Assembly: GCF_000022565.1 (NCBI RefSeq) | Contig: NC_012483.1 | Coordinates: forward strand, 1,054,001-1,118,000 | DNA length: 64,000 bases | Source: Acidobacterium capsulatum ATCC 51196 | GTDB taxonomy: Bacteria; Acidobacteriota; Terriglobia; Terriglobales; Acidobacteriaceae | Direction of reading: 5' to 3' | Shown here: in pieces, positions 1 to 7,203 of the stretch | How positions within the stretch are numbered: position 1 is the first letter of the stretch | Layout of the letters: every line of letters begins with the position of its first letter | The notes under the pieces: model-generated | Told to the model about the DNA's origin: nothing | Database searches by the model: none | What the model saw: only the letters and a program-made list of their open reading frames with translations | Position numbers and translations under genes: made by a program

Positions 1-110
1 GCGGCTCCGAAGATTTGTAACCGCGACAGGCACGATCAGGAAAACCCTATTTGTAACTGTTTTTGTACTTTAATTCTCCGGGGCAAAAGTTGCTAAATGA
101 TTGCGGCAGT

Positions 111-140
111 TTGACTTAGATTTTGAAGTCCGGGTAAAAT
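111..140 (+). promoter_or_regulatory. Candidate sigma-70 promoter of the RlpA-like gene
   Basis: TTGACT at 111-116 and TAAAAT at 135-140 are separated by 18 bases, and each hexamer matches the consensus at five of six positions. A start about seven bases after the -10 box would fall at 146-148. That is right where the AGGAGG ribosome binding site (148-153) of the following gene begins, so the leader would be only about ten bases long. Confidence 0.55.
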
Positions 141-156
141 CTGCTTCAGGAGGAGT

Positions 157-675
157 ATGAATCCTATCGAAAGAAACCGCGATTCTGCGAATCGAAGACA
201 TCTGCATCCGGTAGGCGTCGCTGTCATGATCCTTGTTGGTCTGGCGGGCGCTCAGGCATCCACCCCAACCATTCGTCCTGCTTTGCAGGCAGAGCATGCG
301 GCTCCGGCCGTCAAAAGAGTACGTCGTCACCATCACTGGTACCAAATTGGCATCGCCTCCTGGTATGGCAAGTTCTTCCAGGGCAAGGAAACTGCCAGCG
401 GTGAACCGTACAACATGAATGCAATGACCTGCGCTCACCGCACTTTGCCGCTAGGCTCGCTGGTGCGCGTGACCAACCTGCGGAATGACAAATCGGTCGT
501 CGTTCGCGTTAACGATCGGGGTCCACTTCCCGAAAATCGCGTGATTGACCTGTCTTATGCCGCCGCAGGCTTCCTGGGCCTTCGCCATTCCGGCACCGCG
601 CCGGTGCGTATTGAGCTGATCAAGACCAATGCTCAGCTTGCGCAACTCTCTTATCCGCTGACCCCTGCGCGATAA
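157..675 (+). CDS. RlpA-like double-psi beta-barrel protein (septal ring lytic transglycosylase family)
   Basis: A 172-residue exported protein. A hydrophobic stretch at residues 17-34 ending in GAQA reads as a signal sequence. The RlpA-type double-psi beta-barrel covers about residues 64-155, with ASWYG (67-71), TCAHRTLPLG (91-100) and the VNDRGP catalytic-loop motif (118-123). Members of this family cleave peptidoglycan glycan strands that lack stem peptides, often at the division site. There is no C-terminal SPOR domain and no lipobox cysteine, so it is a minimal version and septal targeting is not evident. The ATG is preceded by a near-perfect AGGAGG at 148-153. Activity as a transglycosylase is inferred from the family. 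An uncharacterised RlpA-like expansin-type role is the alternative. Confidence 0.85.
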   Translation: MNPIERNRDSANRRHLHPVGVAVMILVGLAGAQASTPTIRPALQAEHAAPAVKRVRRHHHWYQIGIASWYGKFFQGKETASGEPYNMNAMTCAHRTLPLGSLVRVTNLRNDKSVVVRVNDRGPLPENRVIDLSYAAAGFLGLRHSGTAPVRIELIKTNAQLAQLSYPLTPAR

Positions 676-788
676 CGAGAACCCACTCCGGAGGGCGGTG
701 CGCTGGTATGATCCCGCACCGCCTGTTCCGTTTGTGGCGCATCTCTTCTATAGTGACTGAGATCCCCCTCCCGAGAAGGTTGCCGACC

Positions 789-1514
789 ATGAGTACTGAT
801 CTCCATCCCCGCCTGCCGCAGGACCGACTGATTGTCGCCCTCGACTTCCCTAACGCGTTGCAAACATTGGAGTTCACGGAACGGCTGGAGCAGACCTGCC
901 GGTGGGTGAAGGTTGGCCTGGAGCTGTTTGTGGCCGAAGGGCCGGGCATTGTGGCTTCGCTGGCGGCGCAGGGCTTCTCGGTTTTTCTGGATCTCAAGTT
1001 GCATGACATTCCCAATACGGTGGCCGGGGCCGTACGCACGGCTTCGGCAGCGGGCGCGCGGCTGTTGACGGTGCATGCCAGTGGCGGCCCGGCAATGTTG
1101 AGCGCCGCGGCCGAGGCGGCGGCCGGGGTTGCGGCAGCGCCTCAGCTTTTGGCGGTTACCGTGTTGACCAGCATGGACTTAGGGCAGCTCCAGGCGGTGG
1201 GCGTGAATGACACCCCGGCGGTGCAGGTGGCCCGGCTGGCGAAGACCGCCTGGGACTCGGGCATTCGCGGGCTGGTGTGCAGCGCCGAAGAGGTGACGGC
1301 GACGCGCGGCGCGCACCCGGAGATGACGCTGGTAGTTCCGGGCATTCGCCCGGCTGGGGCGGCGGCTGGCGACCAGAAGCGGGTGGCGACGCCGGCCAGC
1401 GCCATGGCGGCCGGAGCTGATTACCTGGTGGTGGGGCGGCCGATCACGCAGTCGGCGGACCCGGCGGCGGCGGCGCAGAAGATTCTGGAAGAGATCGCCT
1501 CTGTGGAAATGTGA
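789..1514 (+). CDS. pyrF: Orotidine 5'-phosphate decarboxylase
   Basis: Catalyses the last step of UMP synthesis, decarboxylating OMP in the cytoplasm. The 241-residue product has the family signature DLKLHDIPNTV at residues 68-78, which contains the Asp-Lys-x-x-Asp catalytic array (D68, K70, D73). It ends with the phosphate-binding GADYLVVGRPIT region typical of the short bacterial form. I chose the ATG at 789 because GAGAAGG lies ten bases upstream and the homology begins at once with DRLIVALDF. The open frame extends back to 708 but that part has no family resemblance. The last codons and the TGA lie inside the first copy of a palindromic repeat (1508-1529). No other pyrimidine genes are adjacent. 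Confidence 0.95.
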   Translation: MSTDLHPRLPQDRLIVALDFPNALQTLEFTERLEQTCRWVKVGLELFVAEGPGIVASLAAQGFSVFLDLKLHDIPNTVAGAVRTASAAGARLLTVHASGGPAMLSAAAEAAAGVAAAPQLLAVTVLTSMDLGQLQAVGVNDTPAVQVARLAKTAWDSGIRGLVCSAEEVTATRGAHPEMTLVVPGIRPAGAAAGDQKRVATPASAMAAGADYLVVGRPITQSADPAAAAQKILEEIASVEM

Positions 1515-1653
1515 ATGGGGATTCGCATTTTCAGGCAGAAAATGGCGTAGTTTTCAGGTAAACCTCACATTCCAATAGGCTTGCCGTCAATGTGAATGCG
1601 GATTCGCATTTTCTGTGAAAAACAGGCCGGATTGCCGGTTTAAGTCTTTTGTC

Positions 1654-1659
1654 TATAAT
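1654..1659 (+). promoter_or_regulatory. Isolated TATAAT box in front of a terminator-like hairpin
   Basis: A perfect TATAAT at 1654-1659 follows TTGCCG (1632-1637) with a 16-base gap. Transcription from it would start within the left arm of the hairpin at 1665-1698. It is either fortuitous in AT-rich DNA or the promoter of a very short transcript. Confidence 0.25.
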
Positions 1660-1664
1660 CATTT

Positions 1665-1708
1665 GCGCGGAATGTGAATCTGGATTCACATTCCGCGCTT
1701 ATTTTTTT
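1665..1708 (+). terminator. Strong intrinsic terminator downstream of pyrF
   Basis: Two perfectly complementary 16-base arms (1665-1680 and 1683-1698) around a two-base loop are followed by TTATTTTTTT (1699-1708). Arm core: GCGCGGAATGTGAATC. This is the classic stem plus U-tract architecture on the plus strand and embeds repeat copy three. Confidence 0.75.
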
Positions 1709-2142
1709 CGGCTGATTGCAGAGCATGATGTTTTACGGTTTAACTCATTGATAATGGATGCTTTACGGGATGAAAGAGAATGCGATTGCGGATTCACATT
1801 CTCGCATGAGATGGATGCATTCCGCGCATCTTATTCATTCGATGTGACTTGCTTGCGGAATGGGAGGGTGAATGAGGATTTCGGTGGAAGGGATACGCTA
1901 TTTCCATGATAGCTGGAGGAGCAGATTTTTCCGGCGTTTTGGGGGGCCTCGGGGGCTGGAGCCCGTACCCTTCATGGGCGTGAGGGACCCTTCGCTGTGC
2001 TTCGTTTGATCGGAGGAGAAGTTGTGGGAGAAACTTCGGGCGGCGGTGGTGACCGAGAGCGTGCCGGGATTCTTCGGCCGTTGGCCTCAGAATGACGCAT
2101 CGCGGGGGGGCGGAGCTGCCTGGATGGGAAGCGGTTCCCTCA

Positions 2143-2167
2143 GGGGCTGAAGCCCTTTTTCTTTTTT
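2143..2167 (+). terminator. Terminator-like hairpin with T tract
   Basis: GGGCT at 2144-2148 pairs with AGCCC at 2151-2155 and is followed by TTTTTCTTTTTT. The hairpin belongs to the dispersed GGGCTGAAGCCC family of this region. No plus-strand gene lies just upstream, so it may simply be part of the repeat. Confidence 0.35.
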
Positions 2168-2280
2168 GTGCGGGGGAATGTACGGGCTGAAGCCCGTACC
2201 CTTCATGGGGGGAATGCGGGTCGCTCTGCTGCGCTTCGTTTGGGCGCGAGGAGAAAGGATGAGGAGGTGTCGGTCGGCTG

Positions 2281-2334
2281 GCCGGGAGGACAAAGGGGTT
2301 AAACCCACATCTCTTCGAGATGTGGGGCACCCGG
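2281..2334. repeat. 54-base direct repeat, copy 1
   Basis: Identical by eye to 2436-2489. It contains the inverted repeat CCACATCTC / GAGATGTGG and ends in GGGCACCCGG, a tail also seen at 3921-3930 beside other hairpins. Confidence 0.75.
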
Positions 2335-2435
2335 CATCGCGGGTGGGGGCGGAGAAGCCGAGGATGGGAAGACAACAGCCCTACTCAAACCAACGGAGGG
2401 TTTGAATGGGGGCACCCGGCTTGAATGGGGCACCT

Positions 2436-2489
2436 GCCGGGAGGACAAAGGGGTTAAACCCACATCTCTTCGAGATGTGGGGCACCCGG
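2436..2489. repeat. 54-base direct repeat, copy 2
   Basis: Second copy of the element at 2281-2334. It lies just past the end of the minus-strand permease gene (stop at 2503), where its CCACATCTC-ttc-GAGATGTGG stem could act as that gene's 3' hairpin. Confidence 0.75.
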
Positions 2490-2502
2490 TGCGCCAGGTG
2501 GG

Positions 2503-3741
2503 CTATTCGTAGCGGAGGGCCTCGATGGGGTTGAGGTTGGCGGCCTTGATGGCGGGGATCATTCCGCTGACGGTGCCGACCAGGATGAGAATGATGGTCG
2601 CGACGAGGACAATGAGGGGCGAGATGAGCAGGCGGATGTCGGCCGCGTGGGCGTTTTTGGCGATGGCGCTGTAGAAGGTGATGCGGCCTACGCCGAGGGC
2701 GACCGCGTAGGCGAGAGCGATGCCGCCGGCTCCGCCAACGCCGGTGATGACCATGGCTTCGGCCAGAAACTGGAGCAGGATGTGGCGGCGGCGCGCGCCG
2801 AGAGCCTTTTCAATGCCGATTTCGCGGGTGCGCTGCTGGACGGCGACCAGCATGATGTTCATAAGGCCGATGCCGGCGATGCCGAGCGTGAGCGCTCCGA
2901 TAAAGAGCAGCAGGATCTGCAGGGCCGCCGTGATGATGGAGAACTGCTGCAACTGCTGCTGCAGGTTGGCCACGTACATGGCGTTGTGGTCGCTGGGCTC
3001 AAAGTTATGAGCGGCGGCGAGGGTGTTGCGGAGCGCCTGCTCGACGGCCTGGTTGTCGCCCCGGTAGGTCATCCAGATGCCATCGAGGTATTGGGAATCT
3101 TTGAGCTCGGCCATGGCGCCGAAGGGGATGTAGACCTGCCGGTTGACGTTGTCGCCGGCCTCGGCCATTTTGGGTTTGAGGACGCCGATGACAGTGAAGG
3201 GCGTGCCGTTGATGCGAATCTGCTGGCCGAGCGGGTACTGGCCGCCCATGAGCATGGTTTTGGCCTCAGAGGCGAGGACGGCGACGTGGGAGCGCTCAAG
3301 ATTGTCTTGCCCGTTGTAGAAGCGGCCCACGGAGATCTCAAGGTTCTGGATGCTGGCGATGTCCGGATAGTCGCCGTTGACCTGCCACTGATAGGAGTGC
3401 AGATCGTTCGAGACCGGGAAGGTTTTGCCCAGTTCGGGCGACATGAGCTCGATGCCGGGGACGGTGTTGCGGATGTGGTCGAGGTCGTCCATGACGAAGT
3501 GGACGGGGATGCCGGCCTTCATGCCGCCAGCCTGCTCGGAGGTCTGGCCGGGGAAGACGCCCATCATCTGCAGGCCCCATTGCGCGAAGATGTTGTGAAT
3601 GGCCTTGGAGAAGCCGGCTCCGTAAGCCAGGAGCAGCACTACGGTGGCGATACCCCAGGCCATGCCGCAGATGGTGATCATGGTGCGGCGGCGGTTGTAG
3701 ACCATGGCCTCCCAGGCTTGATTCCAGATGTCGCGCAACAT
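2503..3741 (-). CDS. MacB/FtsX-type ABC transporter permease
   Basis: A 412-residue inner-membrane protein of the MacB-PCD plus FtsX architecture. A first membrane segment sits near residues 20-45 (TMITICGMAWGIATVVLLLA). A large periplasmic domain follows to about residue 270, then three membrane segments in the C-terminal FtsX half. The typical motif QRTREIGIEKALGARRRHI sits in the cytoplasmic loop and the C-terminus is NPIEALRYE. Such permeases work as dimers with a separate MacB/LolD-type ATPase in efflux or mechanotransmission. No ATPase gene is nearby. GGAGA six bases before the ATG supports the start. It follows a paralogous permease (4027-5283) with about 285 bases of repeats between them. 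Confidence 0.85.
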   Translation of the reverse strand: MLRDIWNQAWEAMVYNRRRTMITICGMAWGIATVVLLLAYGAGFSKAIHNIFAQWGLQMMGVFPGQTSEQAGGMKAGIPVHFVMDDLDHIRNTVPGIELMSPELGKTFPVSNDLHSYQWQVNGDYPDIASIQNLEISVGRFYNGQDNLERSHVAVLASEAKTMLMGGQYPLGQQIRINGTPFTVIGVLKPKMAEAGDNVNRQVYIPFGAMAELKDSQYLDGIWMTYRGDNQAVEQALRNTLAAAHNFEPSDHNAMYVANLQQQLQQFSIITAALQILLLFIGALTLGIAGIGLMNIMLVAVQQRTREIGIEKALGARRRHILLQFLAEAMVITGVGGAGGIALAYAVALGVGRITFYSAIAKNAHAADIRLLISPLIVLVATIILILVGTVSGMIPAIKAANLNPIEALRYE

Positions 3742-3759
3742 TGTTTGTCTCCGAGTTGC

Positions 3760-3808
3760 CAGTTGTCAGTTTTCAGTTGTCAGTTGTCAGTTGTCAGTTG
3801 TCAGTGGT
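3760..3808. repeat. Seven-copy 7-base tandem repeat (CAGTTGT)
   Basis: Seven consecutive heptamers: CAGTTGT at 3760, CAGTTTT at 3767, CAGTTGT at 3774, 3781, 3788 and 3795, and CAGTGGT at 3802. The array ends about 18 bases before the start codon of the permease at 3741 and so lies in its probable 5' leader. Confidence 0.85.
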
Positions 3809-3824
3809 TGGGCGGTTTGCCTCA

Positions 3825-3922
3825 GGGGCTAAAGCCCCGTTTCTATTGTGGGCTTTTGCGGCACGGCTAAAGCCGTGCCCTGATACAAGTTTCTCTCCCG
3901 GGTCCGAACGGACGGACCCGGG
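3825..3922. repeat. Three short hairpin repeats in the permease intergenic region
   Basis: Three inverted repeats follow one another: GGGGCT/AGCCCC (3825-3838), GGCACGGCT/AGCCGTGCC (3860-3879) and CCCGGGTCCG/CGGACCCGGG (3897-3922). The first two share the CT-AA-AG apex. They resemble the hairpins at 2143-2198 and probably belong to one dispersed family. Confidence 0.7.
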
Positions 3923-3928
3923 GCACCC

Positions 3929-4030
3929 GGTTTCATCCCTGACCGGTTTCATCTCTGACCGGTTTCATCTCTGACCGGTTTCATCTCTGACCGGTTTCAT
4001 CCCTGGCCGTTTCATTCCTGACCGCCTCAT
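3929..4030. repeat. 16-base tandem repeat overlapping a stop codon
   Basis: GGTTTCATCTCTGACC units run head to tail at 3929, 3945, 3961, 3977 and 3993. Degenerate units follow at 4009 and 4024. The last unit contains the stop codon (4027-4029) of the minus-strand permease, so the array begins exactly at that gene's 3' end. Confidence 0.85.
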
Positions 4031-5283
4031 TCCTTTCGCAGGGCTTCGACGGGCTCGAGGGCGGCGGCGCGGCTGGCCGGGTAAATGCCGGAGAGGACGC
4101 CGCAGACGGTGAGCGAGCCGAAGGCGAGGGCGGCCGTCCAGGGGACGACGTGGGGCGGGGCGAAGCCCTGCACGCCCTGGCCGATGGCCTTCTGGAGCAG
4201 CCACATGAATCCGGTAGCTCCGCCGATGCCGATGAGCCCGCTGACGCCGGTGAGGGTGATGCCCTCAAGAAAGAACTGCATGAGGATGCTGCGGCTGGTG
4301 GCTCCAATGGCTTTGCGGAGGCCGATCTCGCGGGTGCGCTCGGTGACGGAGACGAGCATGATGTTGACGATGCCGACAGCGCCGAGGGCGAGGGTGACGA
4401 GGCCGACGCCGCCGAGGAAGGTATCCATGGCGTCGAAGATTTTATCGACCATCTGGACGGTCTGGATGGTGTCCCACTCGTTGAAGGCCTGGGGCGCGTT
4501 GGGGTCGAAGCCGTGACGCCGGGCGATGATGGTGTGGACCTCAGCGAGCGCCGCGAGATGGACGGCGTGGGAGCGCGGCTGGTACTGGATGGTGGTGACG
4601 GCGTCGGTGGGGATGTTGTCGCCTTTGAGGGGAAACTTGTTCCGCATGACGCTGAGCGGGATGTAGACCTGCTGGTTGAGATTGTTATTGTCTCCGTGAC
4701 CGATTTTTTGGGCGACGCCGATGACGAGGAAGCGCGTGCCCCCGAGCGTAACCCAGGAGCCGAGCGCGGGATGGCCGGGAAAGAGCTTGATGGCGCTCTT
4801 TTGGCCGAGGACGGCGACGTTGTTGCGATTGAGCTCGTCGGAGGGGCTGAGGAAACGGCCCTCGGCGATGGGCAGATTGCGGACTTTGGGGTAGTTGATC
4901 TGCACGCCATCGACGGTTCCGGTGATGGTTTCGTAGAGGCTCTGCTCCTGCAGATTGCCGCGTTCGAGGAAGGCGGTGGCGTCGCGGACGTCGGGCGCCT
5001 GGGTGACGATGGCCTGCTCGTCGCGCAAGGTGAGGTAGTAGGGCCGCATGCCGACGTGCTGGCTGGGCACGGCCGGAACGTTGCCGCCCCACATCATGAT
5101 GACGTCGCTGCCGAAACGCGAGAGTTGCTGGCGCTGGCCAACGCGGAAGCCCTCACCGACGCCGATGAGCAGGAGCATGGAACCGACTCCCCACGCGATG
5201 CCGAACATGGTGAGGAAGGAACGCAGCTTGTTGGCCCAGATGGCGCGGAAGACCTGCCCGAAGATGTCACCGAAGCTCTGCAT
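4027..5283 (-). CDS. MacB/FtsX-type ABC transporter permease
   Basis: A 418-residue permease with the same plan as the next gene. An N-terminal membrane helix (residues 17-41, LRSFLTMFGIAWGVGSMLLLIG) is followed by a periplasmic MacB core domain and a C-terminal FtsX half with three helices. The loop motif TERTREIGLRKAIGATSRSI and the ending LEPVEALRKE are diagnostic. In this family the permease couples ATP hydrolysis by a partner protein to movement of the periplasmic domain. Neither gene carries a nucleotide-binding domain and none is encoded nearby. The pair may form a heterodimer, inferred from adjacency and similarity. The stop codon falls inside the terminal unit of the 16-base repeat. 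Confidence 0.85.
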   Translation of the reverse strand: MQSFGDIFGQVFRAIWANKLRSFLTMFGIAWGVGSMLLLIGVGEGFRVGQRQQLSRFGSDVIMMWGGNVPAVPSQHVGMRPYYLTLRDEQAIVTQAPDVRDATAFLERGNLQEQSLYETITGTVDGVQINYPKVRNLPIAEGRFLSPSDELNRNNVAVLGQKSAIKLFPGHPALGSWVTLGGTRFLVIGVAQKIGHGDNNNLNQQVYIPLSVMRNKFPLKGDNIPTDAVTTIQYQPRSHAVHLAALAEVHTIIARRHGFDPNAPQAFNEWDTIQTVQMVDKIFDAMDTFLGGVGLVTLALGAVGIVNIMLVSVTERTREIGLRKAIGATSRSILMQFFLEGITLTGVSGLIGIGGATGFMWLLQKAIGQGVQGFAPPHVVPWTAALAFGSLTVCGVLSGIYPASRAAALEPVEALRKE

Positions 5284-5355
5284 GCTGGAGGGTGATACGC
5301 GCGGGAGCGGTGGTTGGTTCCCGGGGGGCAGAGGATGATGGAGCGAGGAGAGGAT

Positions 5356-5384
5356 CGAGTGGAGGCTGGGAATGCCTCCACTCG
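5356..5384 (-). terminator. Hairpin downstream of the GH39 gene
   Basis: CGAGTGGAGGC (5356-5366) and GCCTCCACTCG (5374-5384) form a perfect 11-base stem with a seven-base loop, 13 bases past the GH39 stop. There is no U tract, so it may stabilise the transcript end or attenuate rather than terminate. Confidence 0.5.
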
Positions 5385-5396
5385 GTGGGGTTTGAC

Positions 5397-7037
5397 TCAG
5401 TGCCGCGGGTTGGGGCTGGCCGAGTAGACGCGGCGCAGGGTGACGAGAACGATGCCGTTGGTGCGCATGGGGATGTGGAGAGCGATGGTTCCGTCGCTGC
5501 CGGCGCGGAGAAGCTGGTTGCGCTCGGGCTGGTCGCGGGTGAGGTAGTCGAGGTGGGCGATCTGCGGCTGAGTGAGGTTTTTGGGCGCGCCCATGCGGAG
5601 GTATTCCGAATAGGCGTCGTTGACTCCGTAGCCGGTGCGGTGCAACTGGAGCCGGTAGAGCGTGCCGGGCGTGAGGTGGGTGACGGTGAGATCGACGGGG
5701 GCCGCTGCGTGATCGGGCAGCAGGCGGGTGTAGAACTCGCGGTCGCCGAGCTTGCCTTGGGCTGGAGTCTGGAAGTCCCAGAGGACGGCGGTGAAGTTCT
5801 GGCCGTTGGTAGAGAGCATGGACTGCGGATCAGAGGAAGGGATGGTTTCGCCGCGCAGTGCGTGCAGATATTTGTAGGCAAAGAAGGCGGGCTTGCGGAT
5901 GCCGTCACGGGTGACGAGGCCGAAGCCGCCGTAGAAGGCCGCGGGCGGCGGGCCGGATTCCTCAAAGAGGTCGGAGTAGGTCCAGTAGCTCATGCCCTGC
6001 GCGAGTCCCTGAGTGGCCTTGAGCTTGTTGAGGATGTAGGCAGCGCTGATGTAGGAGTCGTGGACGGGATCGGCGGGCGTGTAGCTGGTGCTCCACTCAG
6101 TGATGTAGAGCGGCAGATGGGGAAACGGGGATGCGGCGATCTGCTGGTGGACGCGGCGCACGTCGCCGACGATGGCGTTGGGGGATGGGTCGAGGAGGAG
6201 ATCGTCTTTGCCATCGGGATCGAGGAAGCCGCCCTTGACGCCGTAGGTGTGGGTGGTAACGAAGTCGATGGGAGCGTGGGTCTTCTTGACGTAATCGAGG
6301 AAGGCAGGAATCCAGGCGGCTCCGGCGGTGGCGGGGCCGCCGACGCGCAGTTGGCGATCGACGGACTTGAGGGTGCGGGCGGTCAGATCATAGAGCTGGA
6401 AGTAGGCCTTCTGGTCGCCACCCTCCCAAAAGCCGGAGAGATTGGGCTCGTTCCAGACCTCGAAATACCAGGAGCGGACCTCAGCCTTGCCGTAGCGCTT
6501 TTCAAGATGGCGGGCGAAGGCAGCGATGAGGTTGCGCCACTCCTTTGGATTGGGATGGGAGGTGTTGGCGTGGTAGTAGAAGATGCTGTTCTTTGAGGTG
6601 GCGAGAGCCTGCGGGGTGAAGCTCAGCTCGACGAAGGGCTTGATGTGACGGGCGAGCAGATTGTCATAGAGCTCGTCGATGCCGGTCCAGTTGTAGACGA
6701 TTTTGCCGTTCTTCTGCTGCACGGTGCCGAGAGCGTCATGAAAGATGGCGTGGAAGCGGATGTAACGGAAGCCGAGCTCGTCGGTGACCATCTGGAGCTG
6801 GTTTTGGCTGTCGGCCTTGATGAGGGTGCCGGAGTAATCAGAGCCAACGGAAAAGTCAAAGAAGCGATTGACGGGACCGGCAGCGGCCTGCACGTTGGCG
6901 GTGATGACGCGCGGCTGGTGAGAGGGCGATTGCGCGACCGCGTGCGCGGCAAATGTAACCGCCACGGCGACAGAAGCGGCCTTGAGGAACGAGAGGCGCG
7001 GATGGCGAACCAGGGCTTTGAGAGAAGCATGCTTCAA
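5397..7037 (-). CDS. Secreted glycoside hydrolase, GH39-like (beta-xylosidase type)
   Basis: A 546-residue exported TIM-barrel hydrolase. Residues 1-36 form a signal peptide ending in AAHAVAQ. The barrel shows FEVWNEPNLSGFW with probable acid/base E197 and YITEWSTSY with probable nucleophile E314, the arrangement of GH39 beta-xylosidases and related clan GH-A enzymes. A beta-sandwich-like tail follows. I chose the TTG at 7037: AGAGG lies six bases upstream and the signal peptide begins there. The open frame continues to 7376, but that would overlap the end of the GH42 gene (stop at 7204). An in-frame ATG at 7106 is the other option. It sits last in a minus-strand run with GH42 and the TonB receptor. 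The substrate (xylose- or related pentose-containing side chains) is inference. Confidence 0.82.
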   Translation of the reverse strand: MKHASLKALVRHPRLSFLKAASVAVAVTFAAHAVAQSPSHQPRVITANVQAAAGPVNRFFDFSVGSDYSGTLIKADSQNQLQMVTDELGFRYIRFHAIFHDALGTVQQKNGKIVYNWTGIDELYDNLLARHIKPFVELSFTPQALATSKNSIFYYHANTSHPNPKEWRNLIAAFARHLEKRYGKAEVRSWYFEVWNEPNLSGFWEGGDQKAYFQLYDLTARTLKSVDRQLRVGGPATAGAAWIPAFLDYVKKTHAPIDFVTTHTYGVKGGFLDPDGKDDLLLDPSPNAIVGDVRRVHQQIAASPFPHLPLYITEWSTSYTPADPVHDSYISAAYILNKLKATQGLAQGMSYWTYSDLFEESGPPPAAFYGGFGLVTRDGIRKPAFFAYKYLHALRGETIPSSDPQSMLSTNGQNFTAVLWDFQTPAQGKLGDREFYTRLLPDHAAAPVDLTVTHLTPGTLYRLQLHRTGYGVNDAYSEYLRMGAPKNLTQPQIAHLDYLTRDQPERNQLLRAGSDGTIALHIPMRTNGIVLVTLRRVYSASPNPRH

Positions 7038-7203
7038 GATGGACCTCTTTCTGCTGCGTGTTGGTCTTGGTATTGGTCTCGTGGGCAATTTTAGAATTGG
7101 CCTCATTTGTAGATTTCTAGTTCCGGCAGGCAGCATGAGCCCCGCTTCGGCGGCGGGTCTCACACTTTCCGCAATCAGCAGCTCCGTGTTTATGAGCCCA
7201 ATT

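Larger units (their letters stand above)
1508..1800. repeat. Array of four 22-base palindromic repeats
   Basis: Four copies of an imperfect palindrome, AATGTGAAT-4 bases-ATTCRCATT, lie at 1508-1529, 1589-1610, 1671-1692 and 1779-1800. Start-to-start distances are 81, 82 and 108 bases. The first copy overlaps the pyrF stop codon. The third is extended to a 16-base perfect stem. The stretch is visibly more AT-rich than the flanks. It could be a REP-type element, a cluster of operators, or both. Confidence 0.6.
1515..2502. other. 988-base gene-free, repeat-rich intergenic region
   Basis: No convincing gene lies here. It holds the palindrome array (to 1800), then a patchwork of short dispersed repeats. 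An 18-base block GCCCGTACCCTTCATGGG occurs at 1961-1978 and 2192-2209, both near CTTCGTTTG. Blocks shared with 9396-9511 lie at 2024-2101, and a 54-base direct repeat lies at 2281-2334 and 2436-2489. An 86-codon frame at 1649-1909 is built largely from the palindromes and shows no family features. Confidence 0.6.

Noticed and set aside
1508-1800. CRISPR array
   Set aside because: Only four degenerate, fully palindromic 22-base repeats, variable spacing, one overlapping pyrF, and no cas genes nearby.
1649-1909. 86-codon plus-strand frame as a gene
   Set aside because: It is made of the palindromic repeats (for example CESGFTF and CDCGFTF recur because of them), has no ribosome site and no family resemblance.
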